The position numbers were made by a program, and so were the translations under genes. From the NCBI GenBank assembly GCA_934045905.1, contig OW203766.1, positions 25,104,309 through 25,168,308 on the forward strand: a DNA stretch of 64,000 bases, given 5' to 3'. Within the stretch, counting starts at the first letter, position 1, and each line of letters starts with the position of its first letter. Origin of the DNA: Leuctra nigra. Taxonomy: Eukaryota; Arthropoda; Insecta; Plecoptera; Leuctridae. The notes under the pieces were generated by a model that saw nothing but the letters and a program-made list of their open reading frames with translations, was not told the origin of the DNA and ran no database searches. Positions 1-13,043 of the stretch are shown here, in pieces.

Positions 1-569
1 ACAAAGCGAAATGTTAGTAATAAAGAGTATAATCTAATTTAAAACGACATTTTGTGTTGGATATTAAAATTGCAATTTTGAAGTTATTCTATTGAACGAT
101 ACATACTGTTGGCTTTTATTATCGAAGGTTAGTTGTGCCTCATTTTTAGTATCATATTGTGATACCAAATTAATTGTAGCCAGAAAATGCTCTGAAAACT
201 TTGTGACGCAATCAGAATATTTCCGTGAAAATTAACTATGACATCAATAAATCATTGAAAACACAAAAGGAAACAAGGACATTACAAACGAGACGAATTA
301 TAAAGGAAAAATAAAGCAACAACAATCATAAAAAAATCAAGGGAAACACAAGAAAATGAAATAGAAAAAAAATAAGAAAATGCCTCAGAGAATAAATAAT
401 AACCATATTTTTTTTATTTATAAAAATCAACTAATATAAAAAAAGTAAAATCGGGACAAGCAAGAAGAATCAAGGAATCATAAATACAAAATATATCACA
501 GAAAACGCTATTTGCCCTCTCTTCTGAGCCACTGATGTACGAACTGCAGCAGGGACTGAGATCGATTCT
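1..569. other. AT-rich flank downstream of the odorant receptor
   Basis: No coding region is visible. The region is A/T-rich with short poly-A and poly-T runs. Minus-strand AATAAA-like signals around 410-420 could end the receptor transcript. Confidence 0.5.
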
Positions 570-3500
570 TCATTTCGTAACTTCCCTCAACACATTGTAA
601 TACCCGTGTGCAGTTTTCAACACCTGAAGACGAAGGAAACATGCTTATTTAAAATGAGAGAACATTGGATGCACAGCTGTAGACTCTTGATCAGATAGAT
701 GACAAATAAGGTTTTGGACTAGACTAATTTCACTTAAAATTTAATCTTGTGGAGCGGTTGCTCTACGCCAGCCAAGTCGCACTGTCGTATACTTACACAA
801 ACCATATCTAACGTTAAAATGAATCAGCATAATAATTATAATTAAGCTGGGGCTATACTGAACACTTACACCAGAGATCTAAATGTTATTTTCGGCCTAC
901 TGGATCAAATGGAAAATCTCACATTGTTGTGAAATATTTTAATTTGGAGCTTTGACAAAATTAAGTTAGAATACCATTCCAAGTTTGCCTACAAAAAAAG
1001 TTATGCCATTTGACCTACGTGAAAATTGTGAAACTACACCACTTTCTGATTGTGATAAAGAGGATGATGATCACATGATGCTATCACCGTCAGTTCCTAA
1101 ATAGACATGAAATTTTCACCACATGTGCATTTTGGACACTCATCCAATCATATTTGTAATGATGGCATGAGTAATTGTTAAAGAAAATACTTCAATAACT
1201 ATGAAATTGTATTTATCAGTAAAATGCAATTGATACAATTTTGACTACATCATTCCAAAAGCGTGCAACTCAAAAACAAGGAAATTGACTTCCGCCCTTC
1301 TACCTCTGTAGTACAGATACACGTACGCCTCGAAATGTGTCCATGGAAACCGGCACGAATCCGGCTACTTGAACGACTAGTGGCTGATTAGCCATCGTCA
1401 TCATGATCCGCATGGATTGTTTGAAGATATTAGAAGCTTCAAACCAATCACATCCGTAGACAGCCTCTCGAACTAGCGAGCTCTGAAACAGAGTATAAAT
1501 ATGTTACAATTGGCGCCGAAATGAGCATATGTTTAAATTTTCCCCCAAATAAACATAAAGTGTGTCACAGCTATAGGAAAACGCTCAGTGTAACGCATTG
1601 ATGAGCGAGCAACGATATGCACAGGAATTTCGTAAAGTAGAGCGAACAAATGATATTGAATTGAAATATGATCCACTCATCAACATAATTTTTTTTTTTT
1701 TTTTTAATTGAAACTGAGAATTGCTATCTTTACACTCTAGGTACATGAAGCAAAACCGAGCAGTGGCAGTGGGTTCCCATTTCCCAATCCCATTTCGCTA
1801 ACAACACTAATCTGACAGATATATCAAAAAGTTACACATTTCATTAAAAGTTTACGTTGGGCCGAACATTTGTAAAATAAAAGAATAATGGCAGTCGTAA
1901 TGGCCAAGCCAAATTAACTTGATCTGACCAATCAGAAGATAGTTTTTAAAATGTTAACCAATGTAAGGATTCGGATGAAATGTACGTATGTCTTCAAACT
2001 GGGAAAAACTTCGATTACAAAGTTTAAACGGTGTGAGCTATACAGGCATTTTAATTTCTCAACCAATCAGAGGGTAGCGCTTAAACACTATACACTTTTA
2101 AATCAGAATTATAGTAGTAGGTATGTGGCTCTCAATGGTAATTGTGTGCAAAATGTTAGCTCAATGAGATGTGGAGTCAAGAAAAAAAGGAAAGTGTACG
2201 AAAGTACCAAATGGAGACGCTCGCTACGCTCGCTCAATTATTGGCGCCCAATGAACATAAGTTTAAACAAGCCCAAATGAATCTAGTACCTCACCTCTTC
2301 AGCAATACGATCACAGATCCAGGCTACAACAGCGAATATGCCTACTGTTGATGTAATTACTACTAGAATTAAGTAAGTCATCGCATCAAATTGACGTCCC
2401 TGTAATAAGATCCATTAAACATTGGTACTTTTCAACGCTTTTTGTTCAGTGTAAAATCGGATATTTGTTACCTACCATTGTTAGATAAAAGACGGCAAAA
2501 GACAGGGAAACGAGTGAAAATAATATTAAACTTAATATTCCCAGGTGGAATAAGTGATCAAACGCACGGAATAATCTAGAAACAAGAATACCAAATGAAT
2601 GCAATATTTAAAATATACACGATATTTATAAAACTATCCTCACTCACTTTATGAGCGCCTGGTGATGCTGGATGCATTCCTTCAAACGTCTCTCCATCTC
2701 CAAGTCAAGTTCACGCTTCTCTTCATCAGCTTTGTCAACAATTGTATGACGATTGCTACGAATCACATTCCGTACGATCCTGTCTTCTTCTTGTGGCATA
2801 CGATGTACTTTACTGAACTCCATTACATCATCATCAGCTGTTTTCCCACCGTTCTTATGGAATACATTTGTTTCGTCGATGATCAGATAATGTATCACGA
2901 TCTCAGTTCTCGTATTCTTATAATTATATTGCGACACTGGTGCCCCAAATGGATGTACTCCTCCTTGACTTAACTCCATCTTGGCTGGTGTTCGACTGTT
3001 CTCAGTCTTCTGGCGACGCTTGGCCATGAGCTCAGCTGGTGTTCGACTGTTCTCAGTCTTCTGGCGACGCTTGGCCATGATGTGCTCGAGACTGTCAGCT
3101 CCCATCACACCTCGCTCAGCTGGTGTTCGACTGTTCTCAGTCTTCTGGCGACGCTTGACCATGATGTGCTCGAGACTGTCAGCTCCTCCTTGACTTAACT
3201 CCATCACACCTCGCTCAGCTGGTGTTCGACTGTTCTCAGTCTTCTGGCGACGCTTGGCCATGATGTGCTCGAGACTGTCAGCTCCTCCTTGACTTAACTC
3301 CATCACACCTCGCTCAGCTGGTGTTCGACTGTTCTCAGTCTTCTGGCGACGCTTGGCCATGATGTGCTCGAGACTGTCAGCTCCTCCTTGACTTAACTCC
3401 ATCACACCTCGCTCAGCTGGTGTTCGACTGTTCTCAGTCTTCTGGCGACGCTTGGCCTTGATGTGCTCGAGACTGTCAGCTCCTCCTTGACTTAACTCCA

Positions 3501-5198
3501 TCACACCTCGCTCAGCTGGTGTTCGACTGTTCTCAGTCTTCTGGCGACGCTTGGGCATGATGTGCTCGAGACTGTCAGCTCCTCCTTGACTTGACTCCAT
3601 CACACCTCGCTCAGCTGGTGTTCGACTGTTCTCAGTCTTCTGGCGACGCTTGGCCATGATGTGCTCGAGACTGTCAGCTCCCATCACATCTTGCTCAGCT
3701 GGTGTTCGACTATTCTCAGTCTTCTGGCGACGCTTGGCCATGATGTGCTCGAGACTGTCAGCTCCCATCACACCTCGCTCAGCTGGTGTCTTCTGGCGAC
3801 GCTTGGCCATGATGTGCTCGAGACTGTCAGCACGGATATTCAACAATGCGTCGCACAAAACTCGGCATTGAGTAATGGAATGCAAAGATAATCCAGCTGT
3901 TAACATTGCCATCACATATATAATGGTGCCGGCAAAGCCCCACATTGTCACCTCGAAGAATACAGCGCATTCGCGATTTGGCGATACCGTCAAATCGATA
4001 GGAAAATAGACTCTGAAATGAATTGGATTAAAAATAATGTAAATTAATAAATGAGTATGAAATACTCTTCTTACTTAAGGTGCAACATATTTGATTATTA
4101 AAATACAAATTATTGAACAGAAGTACTGGTATTCGCGTTTTCGGGCTGACCAGATGGCAGCACTTTCCAGGCCGCTATAACCACCATGACACTGTGCAGT
4201 GACGCGCATTGGTTTGTTTACGTTGTTTAGTGTCATGGCGTCATGGCGGTATCGAAGTGTCAGTGAAGGTGGAATAACTTGTGAATTGTGTTGTTTACGT
4301 TATTACTTTGTTATTACTTCATTTTATCATTTCCACCAGATTCCTTACCATAATTGTGGTTCATTTCCGAAGAGAATAAATACTGCCTTTCTGATCAAAA
4401 TGACATTGATAATATTAATAACAAAAGACGGACGATACGAAAACGATTCCGATATAGCACTTATACTTTCTCACACCAGAGTGTGCCCCCTTTGCTCGAA
4501 AACGCGAATTGTCAAGTTAAAAATAAATAGAGTCCGCTTTTTTATTTTTAACTTGACAATACCAGTGCTTATGTTCAATAATTTGTATTTTACTAGTTGG
4601 TTCCTGGTTCGGTATTCCGAAGGCTATGAATTTCATACTTTAACAAGAAATGGGTTATGTAGATAATTTATTATTATCCTCAAACAGTTCCTCCAATAAA
4701 CAATCAAAGTGTCTATTCTTGAGCATAGTAACTAAGCGTAATATCTTACCCACGTATGAAATCATTATCACTCATTCCAATAACTACACCTTCAATCATA
4801 GATAATATGCAGCCAATGACCACAATTGGCGCGGCATATTTAACTATAATATCGGTTCGCTTCAGTGTCTTATCGACCATTACTCGATGCCGCTCATGTT
4901 CCGAGGAGAATCTTGTGTTGATACTTTCAAGGTCTACAAACAACTGATGAAACTCCTCTTGTCTCCCGTAAAGGTTTCCTAATTGCACGGCCATCATTGA
5001 AACGACATTGAACAAGAACACAAGTTTCGGTATTTCTTGCATTGTTATGTTATCGTAATTGAAGTAGACGAATAAAGGTTTCTGAATGACTGCTTCGAAG
5101 CATTGTTGTACCACGAGGAAGCGGGTGAGAAAGTACACCAGCTGTTTGACCTTGCTGTCCTTCACTTCGTCAGAGTAGCCTCGTATTCCTAAAAGCAT
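570..5198 (-). CDS. Odorant receptor (7tm_6 family) with a repeat-expanded intracellular loop
   Basis: A ligand-gated olfactory cation channel subunit of the insect OR family, acting in dendrite membranes of sensory neurons with the co-receptor Orco (family knowledge). Six exons join in phase: 5198-4750, 4012-2648, 2575-2476, 2399-2295, 1482-1327 and 623-570, giving about 742 aa. The ATG at 5198 has an in-frame TGA six codons upstream. Hydrophobic segments fall in the OR pattern: two in exon 1 plus TM3 (AAPIVVIGCILSMIEG), TM4 (WGFAGTIIYVMAML), TM5 in the 100-bp exon, TM6 in the 105-bp exon, and a TM7 end (VLKTAHGYYNVLREVTK, stop). The exon at 1482-1327 has the family-like VREAVYGCDWF and MANQPLVVQVAGF. 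The oddity is loop 2 between TM4 and TM5, which holds about ten tandem repeats plus about 100 further charged residues; ordinary ORs are near 400 aa. The N-terminus is short, so an upstream exon is possible. Two AATAAA-like signals (minus strand) lie beyond the stop near 410-420. Confidence 0.88.
1130..1312. mobile_element. MITE fragment of the GGTAGAAGG family (receptor intron 5)
   Basis: The right end reads gacttccgcccttctacctct, the same terminal sequence seen at 62.4 kb and 63.9 kb. The internal sequence (caatcat, atgg.atgag, acttcaataact, atcagt.aaatg) also matches the copy at 62.15 kb. The end lies 14 bases from the exon 1482-1327 splice donor. The left end is not clear. Confidence 0.6.
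1495..2240. repeat. Dispersed repeat with 'cgctcgctacgctcgctcaa' end (receptor intron 4)
   Basis: One side holds aaaacgctcagtgtaacgc and gatgagcgagc; the other ends with cgctcgctacgctcgctcaa. The same pair of end motifs, inverted, brackets sequence at 31.47-32.39 kb and 35.85-36.44 kb. Short open frames here are repeat-derived and not conserved genes. Confidence 0.5.
2964..3834 (-). repeat. In-frame 99-bp minisatellite in the odorant receptor exon 2
   Basis: Nine full copies and one partial copy of a unit of up to 33 codons, read on the minus strand. Each unit opens with ADSLEHIMAKRRQKT and continues ENSRTPAERGVM, then usually ELSQGG. Shorter units of 23 or 28 codons also occur, and every length change is a multiple of three, so the frame stays open throughout. 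Copies differ by only a few substitutions (IMP, IKA and IMV variants), which suggests recent expansion or homogenisation. Confidence 0.95.
4090..4600. repeat. Interrupted inverted repeat in odorant receptor intron 1
   Basis: Sequence around 4100-4145 (aaatacaaattattgaaca, ctggta, ttcgcgttttcg) returns inverted at 4497-4595 (cgaaaacgcgaa, taccag, tgttcaataatttgtattt). A second short inverted pair (acttgacaat) lies near the right side. This looks like a fold-back MITE carrying unrelated sequence in its loop. Confidence 0.55.
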
Positions 5199-5654
5199 TT
5201 TCCCTTGTTGAATTCACAACTTTAAAACAACATCGGAGACCAACTACATAGCAATAATTTTCTGAGATTTAGTGGTTCGCCCTAGTGGTAGCTGGCGTGA
5301 CATGACTTTAATATTATTTGAAACTTTCTTACCTATATTATCTGCGAGATTATGAACATTTTCGAAGATGGTAGACTGATATCGATTAGTCTTCATAATT
5401 CTCCCTATTTCTAGGTTACAGATGTATTATTTTCCTTGCGATAACGGTTCTGAAGATCCGAAGACAGAAGACTGTATCTACACTTCTATTCTATCAAACA
5501 CCCAAATACTAACTCGTAGGTTGACTGAGGTTCTTCAAGAAACTAAATCGTGAATAATAGATCATTTCAAGTATACCTACTAATATTCTTAAATAAGAGG
5601 TTATTTGCACGCAATTTGAAGGCAATCATATCGATCGATACATGATTGAATTGT

Positions 5655-6192
5655 TTAAGGTGATACTAGCGCTCGGCAGTTTTAGAAAATTGAGAGAGAA
5701 AAATTGTTTCATAAGTGAGTGTAACTTTTACAGGATGTTCACATGATCAGTCTGATTGTATGTTAGTAGCCCTTTTTAATTTTTGCTTATTGCATCGTTA
5801 ATTAGGCGCCGGTTATTCAACAAAACCGCGAAAAACGATGAAATTTGCGATACGATTGGAGAACAAACCCGTAAACCAATTGATCTCAAATTTTAATCAT
5901 GATTAGATGAAAGACAAACTTAGGGTTATCCCTTGGCACATTTTTGAAATTTAATTTTATACGGCGCCCAGGGAGACGAGAAAATAGCTATTTTTTCCAC
6001 CAAAAATCCACTAATTATTACTAATTAACGAAACAAAAAATTAAAAATGTACCAAGGGATAACCCTAAGTTTGTCTTTAATCTAATCACGATTAAAATTT
6101 CAAATAATTTGGTATACCCGTTTCGTCTCCAATCGTATCGCAAAAAGTGTCTACAAAAAGCAGCGAAATCGGTCGCGCTTGCAGCACCTTAA
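5655..6192. mobile_element. TTAA-flanked fold-back MITE (copy 1)
   Basis: The element is bracketed by TTAA and has inverted ends (ttaaggtg-atactagcgc and gcgcttgcag-caccttaa). Inside is a second, longer inverted repeat: gattggagaacaaacccg, then aacttagggttatcccttgg, returns inverted before 6140. A related copy in the opposite orientation lies at 46930-48380. The TTAA target suggests piggyBac-type mobilisation; this is inference. Confidence 0.75.
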
Positions 6193-8494
6193 CAGTCGAG
6201 TCATATAGAAGCAAAACTAACCTTTTGTATACATATTTTATAATTTTCTAAAAGGGTGAAAATCGTTGTTCAGGCCTATCGGTTTGAAGAAAATATTACA
6301 TTTTAAAATCAAGTTTCATTTGATTCAAGGAACAATAGACATTTTAACAAAATAATTATGCGTAACCCTTTTATGGCCAACCCAAAAGTATTTTGAATAA
6401 GGCGAGTTTTGAATATTATCAAACTGGGGAACGTTACTTTTATACAGAAAAGGTTCCCTAATCACAAATTTTAATTTCTACTAAGATATTCTTATTTCAA
6501 TTTAGCTACATTTTGAAATTATATTTGATAACTGATAGCTTACTAAAATAAAGTTGAGGAGTTATAATTTTTACTCATAAGTTGCCACTTGCCAGTGATA
6601 TTGAGAACAAAAATAAGTAGCTAACTCAATTTTTTTTTGAAAAGTTGACAAGCCCGGGACCAAATTTAAAATTATTCTACATAATCACTGTTCTACCCTA
6701 CTTCAAATCGCACATTGTACTTGGAATTGGGACTATTTCTTGACAGAATAGTTTAAATAGGGTCTTGCACCTATTCAATATTTTGTAAAGTAACGTAACG
6801 AAATAATGCGTCAATAGGTAAATTCTCATAGATGTTAGCGCAAAGTGGCCGACATGCTGCTCGATATTACTCGGTTTATTTATTTATATTATTATTTATT
6901 GATACAAAAATGTGTCGGATTTTATAGTTGTCATAGGATGAATAAAGTGCATTTAGCTGAAATTTAAACTATGATAATGAAATGTTCTAAAGAGGAGCAC
7001 TGAAATATACAAGGATTCTGATTTGATTTGAAAACTGTAAAATCTCAAGATTGATCGATGAAGTCGTTTGACCTCTGGAGCGAGAAACAAAAACGCAAAC
7101 TCTAAAATCAAATCCGTAGTCATGCATTTGAAAGATTCTCTTCCACATCTCTTGGTAGGATGTCCAGGATAACAGTTCAACCATGAGCCTATCAACTCTC
7201 CCCACATCCATCTCCGTGACAGATCATGGGGGGGACCACCCCTCCCCACCCCCTTACAATCTTACACCAAGACAATCACGTGACTTTATAAACACGTGAC
7301 TCGGATCAGAAAAAACATGATTAATCACATTTAAAAGTAGTTCGATTTTGATCGGTAATTGTTTTTTACTTGTTGGATTTGGTAGATGATTATTCGATGA
7401 TGTACTAATCGTTTTTCTATTTGGGAAATCTTACATGCGTTGCTGATTGGATGATGCGGTATTTTAGTTTGTTGAGAAATTATAATAATATCATTAATTG
7501 TACCAGCTCATTTATTTCATGTAATGAATGGTTTTAAAATGGTTGTAACGTGATTTTCGAGTGGTGTAAAAAATTATATTCCCCTTTACAAAGCATGGAT
7601 AATTCTCTGAAAGCTTGTCGCGTTACAAAGGAAAGTATAAAAATATCAATCATGTTATTTTTATTTGTGCAGGACTGAAAATCATATATTTATATGTGAT
7701 GGTTAAAACAAATTGGTATAAGGAGCAATGGAGCCCAAAATATAACCTTTTGTTTTAATTGTTTCACAAACCTAATTTAAAGTAACCCGTTATCAATATA
7801 CATAATGATAACAAATGTTGGAGATAATTCAAGATGGAGGTCTGTGGAGGCTTATAAAATTGCGCTGTCACTTTTCTCCTCCCCTACCCAATAAAGTATC
7901 TTATGTCCAAATAACAAGACACACTCTTCTTTTTAAACTTCTATCCGTATTTTAAATTGGATCTTTGAAAGTGCATCATCTGTATCTTATTCTTATTTGA
8001 TTGATGAACGCAGCAAAGGAGCAGAAAGATGACATTTTACGTGAGATTATTCCAACTCTCTAGTGGCCAGTAGCTTATAGAGTGGTTTGGTCATTTCATT
8101 TTCATCCTCGGAATCCGATCAAGAGAAAAACAACTGCTTTCAATCTTTTAAATTGAGTCAAAATATCGTGTTTTTGTTTAAAGTCCTTTGAAAGTCACAT
8201 AATAAAAAAGCTTTGTCCGAAGATAAAATAAAAATTATACAAAAATAGAAAGGTTTTCGAAGATTTTGAAATGAGCATAAATGCAAAATAAAAATAGAAA
8301 ACGTACCTACTAGATGGCTTCTATCTATTCATCTAAAATCATTCTTGTAAAAGCGGTTTATTTTCACTTATTGAAAAAGTAATCTGAATATATTATTTTG
8401 TCGTAATTCATGGCAGAATTTATATCGTTTTATTATATTAGCTGCCTATTTTCTTAGGTAATATTACAAATTAACATGTTTTTAAAGATTCATG

Positions 8495-8661
8495 TTAAAG
8501 CAATTCAAAGTTTTGGAATATTTCGTCATGTTTGAAAATATGAAAATTTGATAAGTTTTTTTTTGTCCTGAGGAAGATTTTGATAAATCGAAACTGTCGA
8601 CAAAAATAAATAATTTTATATCAAACATGACGAAATAACCCAAAACTTTGAATTGCTTTAA
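8495..8661. repeat. Inverted repeat, about 39-bp arms
   Basis: The arm at 8495-8533 (ttaaagcaattcaaagtttt, then ttcgtcatgttt) is the reverse complement of 8622-8661 apart from a few changes. The loop is about 90 bp. Probably a small fold-back MITE. Confidence 0.65.
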
Positions 8662-11528
8662 TATTACAAATAATTTACTTATTTTCCTATGAATTGTTAT
8701 GTTTGGTCACGCTGATAAAATATTAAGAAAATCGAAGAGTGTGATACCGCAATAACCACAGCCAAGCTTATATGAAATTTTAATCTTCTACTAGTCATCA
8801 CGTCTTTAAAATCATAAAACCTTATCAACACCACCATGTAAGCAATTAAAATAATTAATTAAAAAAAATCATAAATCCAACCATTAAACGCATCATGCAG
8901 AAAACCATTGCAGAAACAATCTAAACATCACTTCCAGCCACAGTTGACGACACCCGATAAAACCGTACATTTCGGTCAAGAAAATATATAGCCTTGTCGT
9001 TTAATAACGACATATCACAAAACAGTCGTTAATTTCTATAAAACGTTATTATAGTGTATCGTTTAACTACCTCAGTCAGTGATCATGAAAATAGAACAAA
9101 TGAAACGCCACGAGCTTCGCGAATAAAAGCTACCCCTGTGGGGGTTGCTATACGACTTCATCCCCAACCATCCTGACTACTGATATAGAGGTGCCTGAGC
9201 GTATAATGTGGGATATAACTCCTTTGTTCTAGAGTTCATGGGTTTCTGGGATGGTATTTATTGTGTAGAATCTATCGTTTTTGTTTTATGATGAAGATAA
9301 TGTGGGTTTTGTGGGTTTTATGTGATTTTTTCGTGGTCTAATGATATAAAAAATGGAGTAAATAATGGATTTTGAAAGTTTCCGTTGTTAAATTTGAAAT
9401 AGTGAGCAGATTTATTCTCACATTGCGTTTTTTTCATTCTGAAATTTTTTATTATAATGAAAAGCTACAGATTTTACAGAAAATAGAAAATAGCACCTCT
9501 TTTCTTATCGAGTATCTCAGTAATACTATTTCTCACAAAATTATGATTGAAATAGCAATATTTGTATAGTTTTTTTTGACGCGTGGAGAAGATTTGTTCA
9601 AATTTAAGTGACAACATTTTATATTTACTGACATTCATATGCAAACATAAAATAGTTATCAATATTGTAATTTTATAAAGTGGTTTCGTCATAAGCGTTC
9701 GAATTCATAAATTCACTGTCGAAACATTTTGAATCTGCCTCTCAAATCTCCTCCACCAATCACAGACAAAGAACAAACGCACGCACAGATCAAAACATTT
9801 TCACGAACAACAAATTCGATTGAACCACTTTACATTTACGATCTCTAAATTCAAGTTTTAAAAAAATCTTTACGAGTGACTTGTTACGATTATCCTCGTT
9901 TTGTAAGTCAGTACATTATCTCGTTGCACTTTTACATGATTTTTACGCACATTTTTAGCTCCTTTTACGACCGAAGATGAAGAAATCCACGCGGCTCAGG
10001 GGCAAAGGGAATAAAAAATATACGTACGAAAGAAAAAAACACTTAGAAATTTTATCTGCCAGCTTTGAAAGGATCAAAACTATGGAGATTCACTCTTAGA
10101 AGTAAGAAACATAATACAACGTTTTTACTGACGCCATTTTTATTATGGAAGTGGATTTGGGTGTACTTTTATGACGCCTGACCAATCTAGACCTTTCTAA
10201 TGCGTTGCAATTCAACCGTAGTCATAAACAATGTGCAAGTTTATGACGATCTGACGTCATTTAATACGACAGGGGTGGTTTAAGGGGGGAGGTTAGGGAG
10301 AGAGGTGTGTCGTTCTGACAGATATATATCGAAGATTCGATGATTGATGCTGGATAATCAATTATTACTACCCGCTAGGTTGCGAAATGGACGCTAAATG
10401 TGGTTTGGAGTTTCGGACAAAGAGAGACTGTCATTGTGACAAGAGCGGTGGTGTGTGAATATGTTAGAATGTAATGTGGTCCGACCAGATGGAGTGTTCT
10501 GGGTTTAGGATACTTTCTGACCACATGCAAAGTCCATTGATTAGGGTGAGAGAGACATTTTATGGAGATTTTTTTTATGGTCTTTCAGATGTTCAGGAAA
10601 TAATACAAATGGCGGTAATATTTCGAATGTTATTACATCAAAAAGGAAGCGGAAGAAAGGACCAATGTGCTGAATCTCGTCGTAATTAAATAAAGATTCA
10701 TAATTGTACACAAATTATATCAAATCTACGATTTAACAAATAATACATCAGCGGTAATAATTTAAGCAAATTTGTGTTTCCTTAAAAACCCATATGTGTT
10801 TACATTATGCAATTCAAATTTGACAATTTCAATCATAAGATAGTTGGATTTCAGAGATGCATTCAAAATGCAAAATTGTCTAGAAATTGAAATTATAAAA
10901 TTTGAATTGGACTCTCTAAAAATATGGGATTTATTTTATAACTTCCGATTTGATACGATTTGATACTCCCGATTTGATACAAATTATGTTCATGGTAGCC
11001 CCTCTAAACCAATAGACTGGCTTGTCTGCGGGGCTAAGTTTGATACTACTAACTAAGTTTGATATCGAATCTAAGTCACAACAAATCAGAACTCTCAAAT
11101 TGATTGATTGTTCAAAAGAAAAGATGTTAACTTTTCCACCCGACCATAGTCAATACTTTTTCCAACATAGAACGTTCAACACCGTAAGTAAAATCTTGTA
11201 ATTCGCTCTAATTATTAATACCTACACATGTGACAAGATCGCCGACTAGCACCGTGGCTCTGGGTGTTACAATTATAAAGCAGCTCCAGATAATCACTCT
11301 AAATGCACGTAATTGCATCCCCTGCAGGCGCGCTGCAACGCGAAGCAATGCACGTGTCACGTGACTCGCTGCAGGCAGAGCAGTTATCGCAGAGAAGAAC
11401 ACGAACGGTGGCTACAGACACGAACGGTGGCTACAGACACGAACGTGGTTTCATTGCTCGTCAAGACTTCATGATGCAGAGGGGACTGTAGATGGTTTAT
11501 AGGTTAGGATTATAGGCGGTGATCTGAG

Positions 11529-11957
11529 GAGGCAAACGGAAGCGAACGGGAATATCGCAAGGTTCGTCAGAGCGTTTTTTTGACATTTTGTCTTCCCACT
11601 AAATAATTTAAAAAACCAGATAGTAACGACCGGTTACAGCCTAATAGACTAAATAATGCCGCACACTGGAGTACTTTTTGACTTCTAGTTCGACCTCAAA
11701 GTGTTAAATACGATATTTTTATCGTATTTAACACTTTGATTATCCGTGTTAAATACGATATTTTTTTATCGTATTTAACACTTTGAGGTCGCACCAGAGG
11801 TCAAAAAGTACTCCAGTGTGCGACATTATTTAGTCTATTAGGCTGTAACGGGTCGTTACTATCTGGTTTTTTAAAATTATTTAGTGGGAAGACAAAATTT
11901 AAGAAAATCACTTTGAAGAACAGTGCGTTTCCCGTTCACTTTCCCAGGCCTCTTAAA
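11529..11957. mobile_element. Long fold-back MITE, family A, copy 1
   Basis: Nearly the whole element is an imperfect palindrome: gtcttcccacta, agatagtaacgacc, cacactggagtactttttga and cctcaaagtgttaaatacg each return inverted. The centre holds two further small hairpins of tatttttatcgtatttaaca. Ends resemble ggcaaacgg-aagcgaacggg. A sister copy is at 42442-42827. Confidence 0.8.
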
Positions 11958-12042
11958 GCATTTGTTTATTTTCTGCCCACTGTTTTTGAAATACAGCTAT
12001 TTCCTGTATTCAAAATATCACGTTGAACAGAGAAACGGAGCT

Positions 12043-13035
12043 CAGGGACGACGCTAGGATTTGTATACAGGGGGGGCCTAGGTAGGGCAATAAACTTTGT
12101 AGGGGGGGCAAACGTATTTTCACAAGTATATTTTCATATTGTGGCGTGGGGATCAGGCGCATAGGAACTAAATTTGCAAGGGAGGGAATAATATGTAAAA
12201 TAACTTGAGCTGGAGATACTAGTGTCTACGAAGACAATGGGGGGCTGGGGGGAGGGCCCCCCAGTAATATGCAGGTCCGGGGCGCACAGCCCCGGAAATT
12301 TGTTGAATTTCAGACATCAATTTGGTGCATTTCTATGCGATTTTAACATTTTTTAAGCACATTTTTTTCTTGACACATAAATATATAAGTACATAGGGAG
12401 GGGTATTGAATCAGAGGGGAGGATTCTCCCCCCATTCCCCCCCCCTTCCTACTCGCCTGGTGGGGATAATTAAAAAACTGAAGCCTTCAAAAAACTATCC
12501 CTACACTAATTTGTATGAACTGTCTTCCCACCATTTTTCGTCCCTTATTATTTCCCAAGACTCTCCACTTTTTCCACAGCCACCTTCACTCCACTCATCC
12601 ACTTCGTTCGCGGTCTCCCTGCCTTTCTTATCCCTCCCATTGCTGCTCTATCTGCCTTCCTTCTCGGTATCCTCTCTTGTCCCATCCCTTTCAATCGACG
12701 AAACAATTTCAATCTCTCCTTTCCTAATTTGAAACTTAGAGTCTCCATTGCAAGATCTTTCCTATCTTGAAGCTCCGTATCTTATCCAATTTTTGTCAAC
12801 CCTGCTATACTTCTTAGGAACTTCATTATGTGTGGCGTACGAAAGTGCCTATTTGCAAAACATTGTCAGCTGAAGTTTTATTTGATAATTTGAACAGTGC
12901 AAAAAATTGAAGAAAAGTATAGACTTTCAAGATATTTATTTTCCCACATTTGATTTGGGGGGGCCAAGGGGGGGGGCCGCGCGAATGTTTGGGGGGGCCG
13001 TGGCCCCCCCAGGCCCCCCCTTAGCGTCGTCCCTG
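12043..13035. mobile_element. Non-autonomous hAT element with perfect 8-bp target duplication
   Basis: Inverted ends are cagggacgacgct and agcgtcgtccctg. The flanking 8-mer acggagct occurs at 12035-12042 and again at 13036-13043. G-rich and C-rich runs lie near both ends. No transposase is visible. Another hAT-like element is nested at 12154-12459. Confidence 0.9.
12154..12459. mobile_element. Nested hAT MITE, 'caggcgc-taggaa' family, copy 1
   Basis: The ends are caggcgcataggaa and ttcctactcgcctg. The 8-bp target duplication gtggggat is at 12146-12153 and 12460-12467. The internal core ggtccggggcgcacagcccc recurs in related copies at 18762-19061 and 56277-56588. Confidence 0.9.
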
Positions 13036-13043
13036 ACGGAGCT

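Larger units (their letters stand above)
5199..11528. other. Intergenic region with no recognised gene
   Basis: Both strands show only short, AT-biased open frames with no family resemblance. The supported structures inside are the fold-back element at 5655-6192 and the inverted repeat at 8495-8661. A short tandem repeat of about 18 bp (acgaacggtggctacagac) sits at 11400-11445. Confidence 0.6.

Noticed and set aside
2964..3834. Regularly spaced repeats that could be taken for a CRISPR array
   Set aside because: The repeats are contiguous, without unique spacers, code for protein in frame, and lie in a eukaryotic receptor gene.
4199..4666. 155-codon plus-strand open frame in receptor intron 1
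   Set aside because: It runs across an inverted repeat, has no recognisable domain, and lies antisense within an intron.
12406..12732. Pro/Ser-rich 108-codon open frame
   Set aside because: It spans transposon ends with C-runs and has no conserved features.
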